Position numbers and translations under genes: made by a program | Part shown: piece by piece, positions 1-5,877 of the stretch | Position numbering within the stretch: the stretch's first letter is position 1 | Layout of the letters: each line of letters opens with the position of its first letter | Assembly (NCBI GenBank): GCA_004554555.1 | Contig: SFLN01000075.1 | Span: 1 to 11,832 of the forward strand | DNA: 11,832 bases | Direction of reading: 5' to 3' | Origin: [Eubacterium] saphenum | GTDB lineage: Bacteria > Bacillota > Clostridia > Oscillospirales > Ruminococcaceae | Notes under the pieces: generated by a model | What the model saw: only the letters and a program-made list of their open reading frames with translations | Told to the model about the DNA's origin: nothing | Databases searched by the model: none

Positions 1-467
1 TCGCCTTGGGCAATCATCGCAATCTGCAAAAACTGCTTTCGGTCAATGCCCATAATTTCGCGAATTTTTTCGTTAACCTCGCGCTGTTTTGTAATCACGC
101 TTCCATCGGGCAAATGCAGCTCGGATTCGGCTTTTTGGGTTTTCGTGCCCTCGCCGCGAGCTTTTTGACGCTCATATTCGGGATTTCGCCTGACCGTGTA
201 AATCTTGTCCGAATACGAAAATACAAGCTCAACCTCAGTCGGCTTATCGATATCGGCGTATTTTGAACGAAACATCGACGGCTCTCGGTTTTCACCGCTT
301 GCTTCTCCGTACAGCGCGTAGGTTATTGCGTCAAAAATCGTGGTTTTCCCCGCGCCAGTGTCGCCCGTAATCAAGTACAGACCTCTCGTGCCCAGCTTGT
401 CCAGCTCCAAAACCGTTTTCTGCGCGTATGGACCGAATGCCGATAAGGTTAACTTAATTGGTCTCAT
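1..467 (-). CDS. sbcC: Exonuclease SbcC, N-terminal ATPase part (cut by window edge)
   Basis: ATPase subunit of the SbcCD (Mre11-Rad50-like) complex, which opens hairpins and trims double-strand ends in the cytoplasm. Only the first 155 codons are present. The protein starts MRPIKLTLSAFGPY, the usual SbcC opening, followed by a Walker A motif GDTGAGKTT at about residues 35-43 and a Q-loop ending MIAQG at about 151-155, at the window edge. The coiled coil, zinc hook, signature motif and Walker B would lie outside. The ATG at 467 is preceded by GGGAGGG inside the end of sbcD. The two genes overlap by 14 bases, so they are co-transcribed and probably translationally coupled. Family assignment is secure from the motifs and the neighbour. 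Confidence 0.93.
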   Translation of the reverse strand, partial: MRPIKLTLSAFGPYAQKTVLELDKLGTRGLYLITGDTGAGKTTIFDAITYALYGEASGENREPSMFRSKYADIDKPTEVELVFSYSDKIYTVRRNPEYERQKARGEGTKTQKAESELHLPDGSVITKQREVNEKIREIMGIDRKQFLQIAMIAQG

Positions 468-1596
468 TTCTGCCCTCCCAAATGCCCTCAATCAGTTTCT
501 TCATAAACTCGGTCTGCTCCTCGCTCATCGGCTGATTGTTTTGGAGCGTATAAAAGTCCGCGAAAAGCTCCAGCGGCGTTTTTGTTTCGATACTGTCGGC
601 GCCTTTGATTTCCACGTTCATTCGCGTGCGCTTGTTGTCGTAATCCAGCTTCATCAAGTGCTGATATATCACGCGCAGCTTTCCGATTGCGTCAGGAATA
701 TCGTCCTCGTCCGTCAAGGTTATGTGAGTGTAATCCTCCTGCCACGTTTTGTTCTCGTAGAACGGCTTCGCGACAAGCTCGTCGTATGTTCCTTTCAGCT
801 CAACAAGCTCGCGCTTCGGAGTTAATTTGATTGTTTTGAGCCGCACGTTTCCTTTCTCCGAAAGCTCGACTGCGGTAACGGATTTTTCGTCCTTTGCCTC
901 AGAGAAAGAGTATTTGAGCGGCGTTCCGCAGTAACGGATTTTTTCGCCGCAGTTTTGCGGTGAATGAAGGTGACCGAGAGCAACGTAGTCAAACGGTTCA
1001 AAAACCGACGCGTCAACGTTGTCCAAACCGCCGACCGAAATCTCCTCGGACTCGCAGCGCGCTGCTCCCGTAACAAACTGGTGCGCGACAAGAATATTTC
1101 TCTCAGCGGGATTTATTTTCATTTTTGCAATTGCCGCTCTGACCGCGTCGGTGTACGAATTTATCTCCTCCTCGCAAAAGCCGCGAACGTGCGCGGGCTT
1201 CACAAACGGCAGCATATAAACATTCACATTTCCGTGTTCATCGGTCATTGTAAACGGCGCGATTTCACCGTTGTAGACGGGCGACAAATGTATTCCTCCC
1301 GCGCTCATAATTCGCGCTCCGAACGCAATTCTTTCGGGTGAATCGTGGTTTCCGCTGATGACAAAAACCTCCAAATTCCTTTGCGCAAGCTTCACCAGAA
1401 AATCGTCAAACAGCTGCACAGCCTCGGCGGGCGGTATCGGCTTATCGTAAATATCCCCCGCGATAAGCACGCCGTTTGGCTTTTCGATGTCGATAATTTC
1501 GATAATCTGATTTAAAATATAAGCCTGGTCCTCAATCATCGAGTACTCGTAAACCCGCTTTCCCAAATGCAAATCGGATATGTGGATAAACTTCAT
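454..1596 (-). CDS. sbcD: Exonuclease SbcD (Mre11-type metallophosphoesterase)
   Basis: Nuclease subunit of SbcCD, with ATP-dependent double-strand exonuclease and hairpin endonuclease activity that depends on Mn2+. The 380-residue protein is of normal family length. All metal-binding phosphoesterase motifs are visible: DLHLGK with D8 and H10, GDIYDK with D48, SGNHDSPERI with N83 and H84, AHQF with H172, and GHLH with H209 and H211. The C-terminal third is the capping and SbcC-interaction region and is less conserved. The ATG at 1596 has AAGGAG eight bases upstream. It is the first gene of the sbcDC operon, with a leader of roughly 60 or 160 bases depending on the promoter used. Nothing suggests damage or transfer. 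Confidence 0.95.
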   Translation of the reverse strand: MKFIHISDLHLGKRVYEYSMIEDQAYILNQIIEIIDIEKPNGVLIAGDIYDKPIPPAEAVQLFDDFLVKLAQRNLEVFVISGNHDSPERIAFGARIMSAGGIHLSPVYNGEIAPFTMTDEHGNVNVYMLPFVKPAHVRGFCEEEINSYTDAVRAAIAKMKINPAERNILVAHQFVTGAARCESEEISVGGLDNVDASVFEPFDYVALGHLHSPQNCGEKIRYCGTPLKYSFSEAKDEKSVTAVELSEKGNVRLKTIKLTPKRELVELKGTYDELVAKPFYENKTWQEDYTHITLTDEDDIPDAIGKLRVIYQHLMKLDYDNKRTRMNVEIKGADSIETKTPLELFADFYTLQNNQPMSEEQTEFMKKLIEGIWEGRNETN

Positions 1597-1663
1597 AATT
1601 TCTCCTTAGCTAACCAAAAAGATTGTGTTCTTCTCAAAAATCCCGAACGCAAAGCCCAAATTC

Positions 1664-1692
1664 ATTCTACCATAAACGCAAGGCTATGTTAT
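1664..1692 (-). promoter_or_regulatory. Candidate proximal sbcD promoter
   Basis: Reading the minus strand, an extended -10 TGGTAGAAT (hexamer 1664-1669) stands 17 bases from a weak -35 ATAACA (1687-1692). Transcription would begin near 1657, giving a leader of about 60 bases before sbcD. The extended -10 compensates for a 4-of-6 -35. Predicted from sequence only. Confidence 0.4.
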
Positions 1693-1765
1693 AATTGTCC
1701 GGTTCGCACGGAGTTCGACCAAGGCGAACGGACATTTTGATGTATAATAAATGCTTTGCGTTTAT
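1672..1765. repeat. Long nested inverted repeat in the sbcD leader
   Basis: Outer arms ATAAACGCAAGGC (1672-1684) and GCTTTGCGTTTAT (1753-1765) pair at 12 of 13 positions. Inside, TGTCCGGTTCGC (1696-1707) pairs with GCGAACGGACA (1724-1734) with a single bulged base, leaving a 16-base loop. A third palindrome, GTATAATAAA-N9-TTTATTATAC (1742-1770), overlaps the right outer arm, so alternative folds are possible. The 242-base gap between sbcD and the flavoprotein gene contains this element, the two candidate promoters and a terminator, but no open frame I can support. It could be a cis-acting RNA fold, a small palindromic element, or a DNA cruciform site. It matches no riboswitch class I recognise. 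Confidence 0.6.
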
Positions 1766-1792
1766 TATACCACAATTTTCCGAAAAAGTAAA
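1764..1792 (-). promoter_or_regulatory. Candidate distal sbcD promoter
   Basis: On the minus strand a perfect TATAAT with extended TGG (hexamer 1764-1769) follows a TTTACT -35 (1787-1792) at a 17-base spacing. The -10 lies in the outer arm of the inverted repeat at 1672-1765, and the -35 lies in the T-tract of the terminator of the preceding operon. Transcripts would start near 1757 and carry most of the folded leader. Confidence 0.5.
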
Positions 1793-1814
1793 GAGCGAAA
1801 AAATTCCGCTCCTT
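1783..1814 (-). terminator. Terminator of the GyrI-like/flavoprotein operon
   Basis: On the minus strand AAGGAGCG pairs with CGCTCTTT (one G-T pair) around a 9-base loop, followed by TTTACTTTTT. It starts 24 bases beyond the stop codon of the flavoprotein gene at 1839. The T-tract overlaps the -35 of the distal sbcD promoter. Confidence 0.65.
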
Positions 1815-1838
1815 AAATCATCTGTTTAATTCAAAAAA

Positions 1839-2504
1839 TCACTTCCACGGCTTTTTGCCGTCAAGCCAGCCCTTGCTTTGCCAATACTCTTTTTCGGATT
1901 TTGAAGCGCCCCAGTTTGCCTTTTGCATACCGCCGTAAAACCAAAACAATACGCGCGTCTTGACGCCAACCTTCACGGGTTTGTTTTCGGACAGCTTTTT
2001 CGCGAGATTTCCCATATCCTTACGGATTTTCGCTTTCTTTTTCTCGGGCACTGTTTCCCAGCTGATTTTCGGAACACCCCAGTTCACAAGATTTCCAGCA
2101 ACAAGCTTTGCCGCTTGTCCCGCACCCGCTCCCGCTGCGGTTGAAATCACCACGGCGCGCTTTTTGAACATTTCTTCGTGCGGACGATGAGTGAGCCAAT
2201 ATGTAAAAAACAAGTCCAAAAACGCTTTCATCGGCGCGCTCGGCATCATACAATAATTCGGCGTTGTAAAAATTAGCAAATCCGCCGCAAGCATCGCGTC
2301 TTCAAGCGGCTTTTTTTCCTCCCAAAACGGGCACTTTTCCCTGCCCTCAAGACAGGTGTAGCACCCCACGCAAAACCGGTTCAAATCTCTCGGCAGGAAA
2401 AACTCTTTTACCTCTTTCTCGCAAGTAATCCCGTCAATCAGAATTTTCGCGGTGTTCCAAGTGCTGCCCTTGTGATTTTGTCCGTTTATCACAACTATTT
2501 TCAT
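1839..2504 (-). CDS. Flavodoxin-like NAD(P)H-dependent FMN oxidoreductase with four-cysteine motif
   Basis: A 221-residue protein of the NADPH-dependent FMN reductase/iron-sulfur flavoprotein superfamily, expected to bind FMN in the cytoplasm. Visible features are the flavodoxin opening MKIVVINGQNHKGSTWNTAK, with the phosphate-binding loop at residues 8-18, and the cluster C45-x2-C48-x2-C51-x6-C58. A second flavin-contacting segment, TPNYCMMPSAPMKAFLD, follows at about 80-96. The cysteine spacing resembles that of archaeal-type iron-sulfur flavoproteins, so an Fe-S cluster or redox thiols are possible but unproven. The electron partner and substrate cannot be read from the sequence. The ATG at 2504 follows a weak GAGAG site only 15 bases after the upstream gene's stop, so it depends on that gene's promoter. 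Confidence 0.82.
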   Translation of the reverse strand: MKIVVINGQNHKGSTWNTAKILIDGITCEKEVKEFFLPRDLNRFCVGCYTCLEGREKCPFWEEKKPLEDAMLAADLLIFTTPNYCMMPSAPMKAFLDLFFTYWLTHRPHEEMFKKRAVVISTAAGAGAGQAAKLVAGNLVNWGVPKISWETVPEKKKAKIRKDMGNLAKKLSENKPVKVGVKTRVLFWFYGGMQKANWGASKSEKEYWQSKGWLDGKKPWK

Positions 2505-2519
2505 CGCTTACACTCTCAA

Positions 2520-3086
2520 TTACAAAATACCCGTAACCGTCATTGAAGAAACGATTTCAGCAGTTTGCCCATCATCGCTTTTTTCAGCTTTGCAAACCGG
2601 TACCCAAATCCCGCATTCATAGTCGGGACTTTGCATATCGCCCGCCGTATATACCTCCAGCATAGCGTTTCCGTTGCCCTTGTAGTTTTGTTTTTGTTTC
2701 GGGTACCACTCCTCCCAAACCCGCGTGTTCAAGTCTTGAAGCGACTTCGGGAGTGCGCCTTTTGCGGAAAACATCGCCCAATCGCTTTCGGGGAACGTGA
2801 AGAGCTTCAAGCCCTCGGGCACCTCGCCGCCTGTATAAAGCCCCGCAATCCAATAGTCAAACGAGCCGTCCTTGTCATCGCAAATTGCAAACATACCGAT
2901 TTGGTTCTCTAGAACAGCTTTTTCAATCGGTGTTTCGGGCGTCATCGTCTGCCAAAGCTTCGCAAATCTGCGGCTATAGTCGTTTTCCCAGAATTTCGGG
3001 CATTTTTCATAGCCCTCGTCGAGACGAATTGAGGTTGAAAAACCAATAAAAGCCATCGCTTTTTTGTGTTCGTATCTAACATTCAT
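2520..3086 (-). CDS. Stand-alone GyrI-like (AraC effector-binding type) domain protein
   Basis: This 188-residue protein resembles the GyrI/BmrR-C small-molecule-binding fold used as the effector domain of many AraC- and MerR-type regulators. Cues are the N-terminal strand AMAFIGFSTSI, the helix segment CPKFWENDYSRRF, the central FDYWIAGLYTGG, and the late segment YECGIWVPVCKAE typical of the second half of the fold. No helix-turn-helix is present, so it is a free ligand-binding protein (YdeE/SbmC-like) rather than a transcription factor. It could bind or hydrolyse a toxic small molecule, and the co-transcribed flavin oxidoreductase points to detoxification. That role is inference. The ATG at 3086 has AAAGGAG nine bases upstream. 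It is the first gene of a two-gene operon. Confidence 0.75.
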   Translation of the reverse strand: MNVRYEHKKAMAFIGFSTSIRLDEGYEKCPKFWENDYSRRFAKLWQTMTPETPIEKAVLENQIGMFAICDDKDGSFDYWIAGLYTGGEVPEGLKLFTFPESDWAMFSAKGALPKSLQDLNTRVWEEWYPKQKQNYKGNGNAMLEVYTAGDMQSPDYECGIWVPVCKAEKSDDGQTAEIVSSMTVTGIL

Positions 3087-3134
3087 CGCACATTCTCCTT
3101 TAACATTTTCAGTAAGCTAACGCTCGTTTCCTTT

Positions 3135-3163
3135 ATTATAGCACACTTTAACGCTGTTGTCAA
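3135..3163 (-). promoter_or_regulatory. Consensus sigma-A promoter of the GyrI-like/flavoprotein operon
   Basis: The minus strand shows a perfect TTGACA (3158-3163), a 17-base spacer ending in the extended TGC, and a perfect TATAAT (3135-3140). The start point would be near 3128, about 42 bases before the ATG at 3086. I see no terminator between this promoter and the methyltransferase gene that ends at 3191, so some read-through from it is likely. Confidence 0.85.
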
Positions 3164-3190
3164 TAGCAAAGCGCGATGAAATTCAAAAAG

Positions 3191-3865
3191 CTACTTTATA
3201 ACCAGCATTTTGTTCCCGCCCTTTTGAAATTCATACTGCGTTTCACGGATTTCAACCTTGTGATTTTTCTCAAAATAATCGACTACATCGGAAACCAAAT
3301 CCGTCTGATTTGCGTCCAAATCGACAATCGGAAACAGTCTGATTTCCCTGCAAACTCTGAGCATTTCGCTCATTGCGCGAATATGAAAATCAAGTCCCAA
3401 ATCGGTGTACATCAGCAGAAAATGCGAACTTAATCCTATATCAAAAGTCTTGTCCTCAAACGAGAGTTTATCGGGAAGCTCGTGACAAATGTATCGCCCC
3501 TCGGACTTTCCGCGCTCGTAATCCGACAGGAAAAGCCGCATTGCCGACATTCGCAGATTTTCAAGCTCGTCCAAATCCTTGATTTGCGTCCACACATAAT
3601 TGTCGGCATTTTCCCGCATCTGCTCCATTACAATCACGCGCACTTCTTCAATGCGATTTTCAAGCTCCTCCGTTGAAAATCGGTAAACAGGGTCAAACGA
3701 AGTCACCGAAAACCCAAGCCGCGCTGCCTCACAGTTAAAGCTCGCCGGACCGTCACCAAAGCCCGCAATCCTCTTTCGCATATCCTCGTCGGTTAAACAA
3801 AACATACTCCGATATTCGCTCAGATTTCTCCCCCACGGCACTACGCTGTCCAATTTAAACGCCAA
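3191..3865 (-). CDS. Class I SAM-dependent methyltransferase-like protein
   Basis: A 224-residue protein of a Firmicute family annotated as SAM-dependent methyltransferases. The segment GFGDGPASFN at residues 35-44 is a motif-I-like SAM-binding loop, followed by SVTSFDPVYRFS (53-64) with the acidic residue expected to contact the ribose. Later DKTFDIGLSSHFLLMY matches the region after strand 4. The opening VVPWGRNLSEYRSMF is characteristic of this family. The substrate is unknown. The start is TTG: AGGAGG stands seven bases upstream and no ATG fits. It is divergent from the VanR-like gene, with candidate regulator boxes in the shared spacer, so co-regulation is possible. Enzyme activity is assigned from motifs only. 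Confidence 0.78.
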   Translation of the reverse strand: MAFKLDSVVPWGRNLSEYRSMFCLTDEDMRKRIAGFGDGPASFNCEAARLGFSVTSFDPVYRFSTEELENRIEEVRVIVMEQMRENADNYVWTQIKDLDELENLRMSAMRLFLSDYERGKSEGRYICHELPDKLSFEDKTFDIGLSSHFLLMYTDLGLDFHIRAMSEMLRVCREIRLFPIVDLDANQTDLVSDVVDYFEKNHKVEIRETQYEFQKGGNKMLVIK

Positions 3866-3908
3866 ATTAATTCCTCCTCACTATGTTTTATCTCATACTG
3901 CTTGCTTC

Positions 3909-3937
3909 ATTATATCAAATTCTTCAAGAATTTTCAA
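3909..3937 (-). promoter_or_regulatory. Promoter of the methyltransferase-like gene
   Basis: On the minus strand TTGAAA (3932-3937) and a perfect TATAAT with extended TGA (3909-3914) are separated by 17 bases. The start would be near 3902, leaving a leader of about 37 bases before the TTG start. The spacer is filled by a perfect palindrome, described separately. Confidence 0.75.
3917..3933. promoter_or_regulatory. Perfect palindrome in the promoter spacer (candidate operator)
   Basis: AAATTCTTCAAGAATTT is a perfect palindrome of two 8-base arms around one base. It lies almost entirely between the -35 and -10 of the methyltransferase promoter. A dimeric repressor bound there would block RNA polymerase. 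No regulator gene for it can be named from this window. Confidence 0.55.
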
Positions 3938-3945
3938 GTGAACGC

Positions 3946-3970
3946 GAAAAAATATCAGAAAAAATTAAGA
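3946..3970 (-). promoter_or_regulatory. Tandem direct repeat, candidate VanR-like binding box
   Basis: On the plus strand GAAAAAATATCA and GAAAAAATTAAG stand in tandem with a 12-base period. Read on the minus strand this is TCTTAATTTTT followed by a second T-tract ending in C. It closely matches the repeat upstream of the C39 peptidase gene at 5802-5825. OmpR/PhoB-class regulators bind head-to-tail direct repeats near an 11-base period. The site lies eight bases behind the -35 of the methyltransferase gene and 32 bases before the -10 of the regulator gene. Confidence 0.45.
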
Positions 3971-3979
3971 ATTTCCCCC

Positions 3980-4008
3980 TGTAAAAATGCGCGAAAATAT
4001 GTTATAAT
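3980..4008 (+). promoter_or_regulatory. Promoter of the vanRS-like operon
   Basis: A perfect TATAAT (4003-4008) preceded by the extended element TGT, with only a poor -35 (TGTAAA, 3980-3985) at a 17-base spacing. A good extended -10 with a poor -35 suits a promoter that needs an activator. The start would be near 4015, about 17 bases ahead of the GTG start. Confidence 0.6.
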
Positions 4009-4031
4009 TAACGGGAAAGAGGTGGTGCGGA

Positions 4032-4730
4032 GTGAAGATACTGGTTGCCGATGATGAGAAGGAAATCGCAGAGCTTGTTGAAATTATCCTGAAAAACGAA
4101 GGGCACGAGGTGTATAAATGCTTTGACGGTGCGGAGGCGCTTGCTGTTGTAAACACGCTCGGCGCGGAGCTTGATTTGGCGATACTTGACGTGATGATGC
4201 CCGTTTATGACGGTTTTGATGTGTGCAAAAAAATCCGCGAACGCTTCAATTTCCCCGTCATTATGCTCACCGCGAGAACCGAGGATATCGACAAAATCAC
4301 CGGTTTATCCATCGGCGCGGACGATTATGTGACGAAGCCGTTTAACCCGCTTGAGCTTGCCGCGCGAGTCAAGGCGCAGCTTCGGCGCTACAAGAACTAC
4401 AACTCCGAACCGTCCGCGAACATTTTTGAATACGATGGGCTTTCCATTAACAAGGACAACCACACTTGTTCCCTTTTTGAAAAGGAAATCTCGCTCACGC
4501 CGACTGAATTCAACATTTTGTGGCTGCTGTGCGAAAACGCAGGAACCGTGGTTTCGTCCGAAAAGATTTTCGAGAGCGTCTGGGGCGAGGATTACCTCGA
4601 CAGCAACAATACCGTGATGGTGCACATTCGGCGCATACGCGAAAAGCTTGGTGAAAAGCCGCGCGCGCCGCATTACATAACGACAGTTTGGGGGGTTGGC
4701 TACAAAATTGAAAAGCCGCGTTCTAAATAA
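4032..4730 (+). CDS. VanR-like OmpR/PhoB-family response regulator
   Basis: A 232-residue transcription factor with an N-terminal receiver and a C-terminal winged helix. Receiver residues are in place: acidic pair D7/D8, phospho-acceptor D53 in ILDVMMP, T80 in IMLTAR and K102 in VTKPF. The DNA-binding domain spans about 128-230, with LTPTEFNILWLLCENAG and VMVHIRRIREKLGEKP, ending in TVWGVGYKIEKP. The segments IGADDYVTKPFNPLELAARVKAQLRRYK and the C-terminus resemble VanR of the VanA type as I remember it. The start is GTG, with AGAGGTGG six bases upstream. The end overlaps the kinase gene by 35 bases. No vanHAX genes follow, so the regulated genes are more likely local ones, such as the C39 peptidase. 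The VanR name describes the family, not resistance. Confidence 0.93.
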   Translation: MKILVADDEKEIAELVEIILKNEGHEVYKCFDGAEALAVVNTLGAELDLAILDVMMPVYDGFDVCKKIRERFNFPVIMLTARTEDIDKITGLSIGADDYVTKPFNPLELAARVKAQLRRYKNYNSEPSANIFEYDGLSINKDNHTCSLFEKEISLTPTEFNILWLLCENAGTVVSSEKIFESVWGEDYLDSNNTVMVHIRRIREKLGEKPRAPHYITTVWGVGYKIEKPRSK

Positions 4731-5796
4731 ATACATCGGAAAACTCGCAATTTTCACGGCAATTTTCGCCGCCGCTGCGCTGCTTTTGAGCTTTCTTTTC
4801 TTCGAGGTCTGCTACAACCTTTTTCAAGGTATAACCTCGGATTCGGACGGCTTTCGCGATTTCGCCGCAAGTGTGTACAATTTCGTTTACAATTATCGGA
4901 AAGAAATCGTGATAATAGCTTATTTAATCGGCTTTCTTATTATCACAATCCGCACGGTTTCGCGTCTCGGGAAGCTGCTTTCGCTTACGGAAAACGCTCT
5001 GAATAACGAAAAATCCGTGGTTTTCGGCGAGGACTGCCCCGAGGAGCTGCGCACGTTTTCAAGCTCGGTGAAAAACTACCGCGACAGAATTCAGATAAAC
5101 GAGCAGGCGCGGCAGCTTGCCGAACAGCAGAAAAACGACCTAATCGTGTACCTCGCGCACGATTTGAAAACGCCGCTCACGTCAATCATCGGATACCTCG
5201 GCATACTCGAGGAGTCGCCCGACTTGCCGCGTGAACAGCGCGCGAAATACGTTGGGATAACGCTTGACAAAGCGTATCGGCTCGAGCAGCTCATAAACGA
5301 ATTTTTCGAGATAACGCGGCTGAATTTGAGCGAGCTTTCGCTTGAAAAAACAAACGTTGACCTGGCGATAATGCTCAATCAGATGGTCGAGGAATTTTAC
5401 CCGCTGCTCGAAGAAAAACGCATGAAAATTTCCTGCGATATCGAAAGCGGACTTCGGCTCAACGCGGACGCCGACAAGCTTGCCCGCGCGCTCGACAATC
5501 TTTTGAGAAACGCCGTGAATTACGGCTGGGACGACAGCGAGGTTAAGCTGTCCGCGCATTTTTCGGGCAGCAATATCGTGGTAACTCTCGCAAATCGCGG
5601 CGATGAAATTCCGCCTGAAAAGCTCGCTAGGATTTTCGACAAGTTCTGCCGGCTGGACAGCTCCCGCCGCAGTAAAACAGGCGGCGCGGGACTTGGACTT
5701 GCGATAACAAAGCAGATTATCGAGCTGCACGGCGGCACAATTTCCGCCGCGTGTAACGGCAACGACATCACTTTTACGATAGTTCTTCCGATGTAA
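4696..5796 (+). CDS. VanS-like sensor histidine kinase
   Basis: A 366-residue membrane kinase partner of the preceding regulator. Two membrane segments (about residues 16-38 and 70-86) flank a short extracellular stretch of about 30 residues, too small for a classical sensor domain. The linker and dimerisation helix contain YLAHDLKTPLTSIIGYL with phospho-acceptor H155. The ATPase shows the N-box NLLRNAVNY around N272, DKFCRLD (F-box) and TGGAGLGLAI (G-box, 328-337). The segment ITLDKAYRLEQLI, followed by NEFFEITR, closely resembles VanS of the VanA type. The start is TTG at 4696, inside the regulator gene. It mirrors the overlapping start of vanS-A (MVIKLKN there, MATKLKS here). A TTG at 4708 is an alternative. 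The ligand is unknown; cell-wall stress is inference. Confidence 0.92.
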   Translation: MATKLKSRVLNKYIGKLAIFTAIFAAAALLLSFLFFEVCYNLFQGITSDSDGFRDFAASVYNFVYNYRKEIVIIAYLIGFLIITIRTVSRLGKLLSLTENALNNEKSVVFGEDCPEELRTFSSSVKNYRDRIQINEQARQLAEQQKNDLIVYLAHDLKTPLTSIIGYLGILEESPDLPREQRAKYVGITLDKAYRLEQLINEFFEITRLNLSELSLEKTNVDLAIMLNQMVEEFYPLLEEKRMKISCDIESGLRLNADADKLARALDNLLRNAVNYGWDDSEVKLSAHFSGSNIVVTLANRGDEIPPEKLARIFDKFCRLDSSRRSKTGGAGLGLAITKQIIELHGGTISAACNGNDITFTIVLPM

Positions 5797-5801
5797 GAAA
5801 A

Positions 5802-5829
5802 TCTTAATTTTTCCGTAATTTTTCCTTAA
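5802..5829 (+). promoter_or_regulatory. 11-base tandem direct repeat, candidate VanR-like binding box
   Basis: TAATTTTTCC occurs at 5805-5814 and again at 5816-5825, an exact 11-base period, with a further TTAA after it. Head-to-tail repeats with this period, ending just before the -35 region, are the usual layout for activation by an OmpR/PhoB-type regulator. The same TCTTAATTTTT start is found on the minus strand at 3960-3970. The cognate regulator would be the VanR-like protein encoded just upstream. Confidence 0.55.
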
Positions 5830-5857
5830 AACAAAACACGCTCCCCGGGCTTATAAT
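5829..5857 (+). promoter_or_regulatory. Promoter of the C39 peptidase gene
   Basis: A perfect TATAAT (5852-5857) has no acceptable -35 at 16-18 bases (AAACAA at 17). Transcription would start near 5864, just before the Shine-Dalgarno GGGGAG, giving a leader of only about 14 bases. The missing -35 together with the upstream direct repeat suggests dependence on an activator. Confidence 0.55.
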
Positions 5858-5872
5858 TAAGTTCGGGGAGTG
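5839..5872 (+). repeat. Inverted repeat enclosing the -10 and covering the ribosome binding site
   Basis: CTCCCCG (5841-5847) is the exact reverse complement of CGGGGAG (5864-5870), extendable by a G-T and a C-G pair to nine pairs around a 16-base loop. The loop holds the TATAAT and the right arm is the Shine-Dalgarno of the peptidase gene. In RNA reading through from the kinase gene the fold would hide the ribosome binding site. RNA started at the local promoter would lack the left arm. As a terminator it is poor, with a large loop and only TGATTTTAT after it. Confidence 0.6.
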
Positions 5873-5877
5873 ATTTT

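Noticed and set aside
1690..1748. Plus-strand TATAAT sequences (1690-1695 and 1743-1748) as promoters
   Set aside because: Neither has a -35 at suitable spacing and no plus-strand gene follows. They are better explained as parts of the inverted repeats.
1672..1770. A transposable element (MITE) in the sbcD leader
   Set aside because: There are inverted repeats but no clear target-site duplication flanking them, and no second copy in the window.
5182..5730. A 182-codon minus-strand frame inside the kinase gene
   Set aside because: It is opposite the conserved H-, N- and G-box coding sequence and has no ribosome binding site or family resemblance.
4032..5796. A vancomycin resistance cluster
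   Set aside because: Only the regulator and sensor resemble VanRS. No vanH, D-Ala-D-Lac ligase, vanX or vanY gene is present, so resistance cannot be claimed.
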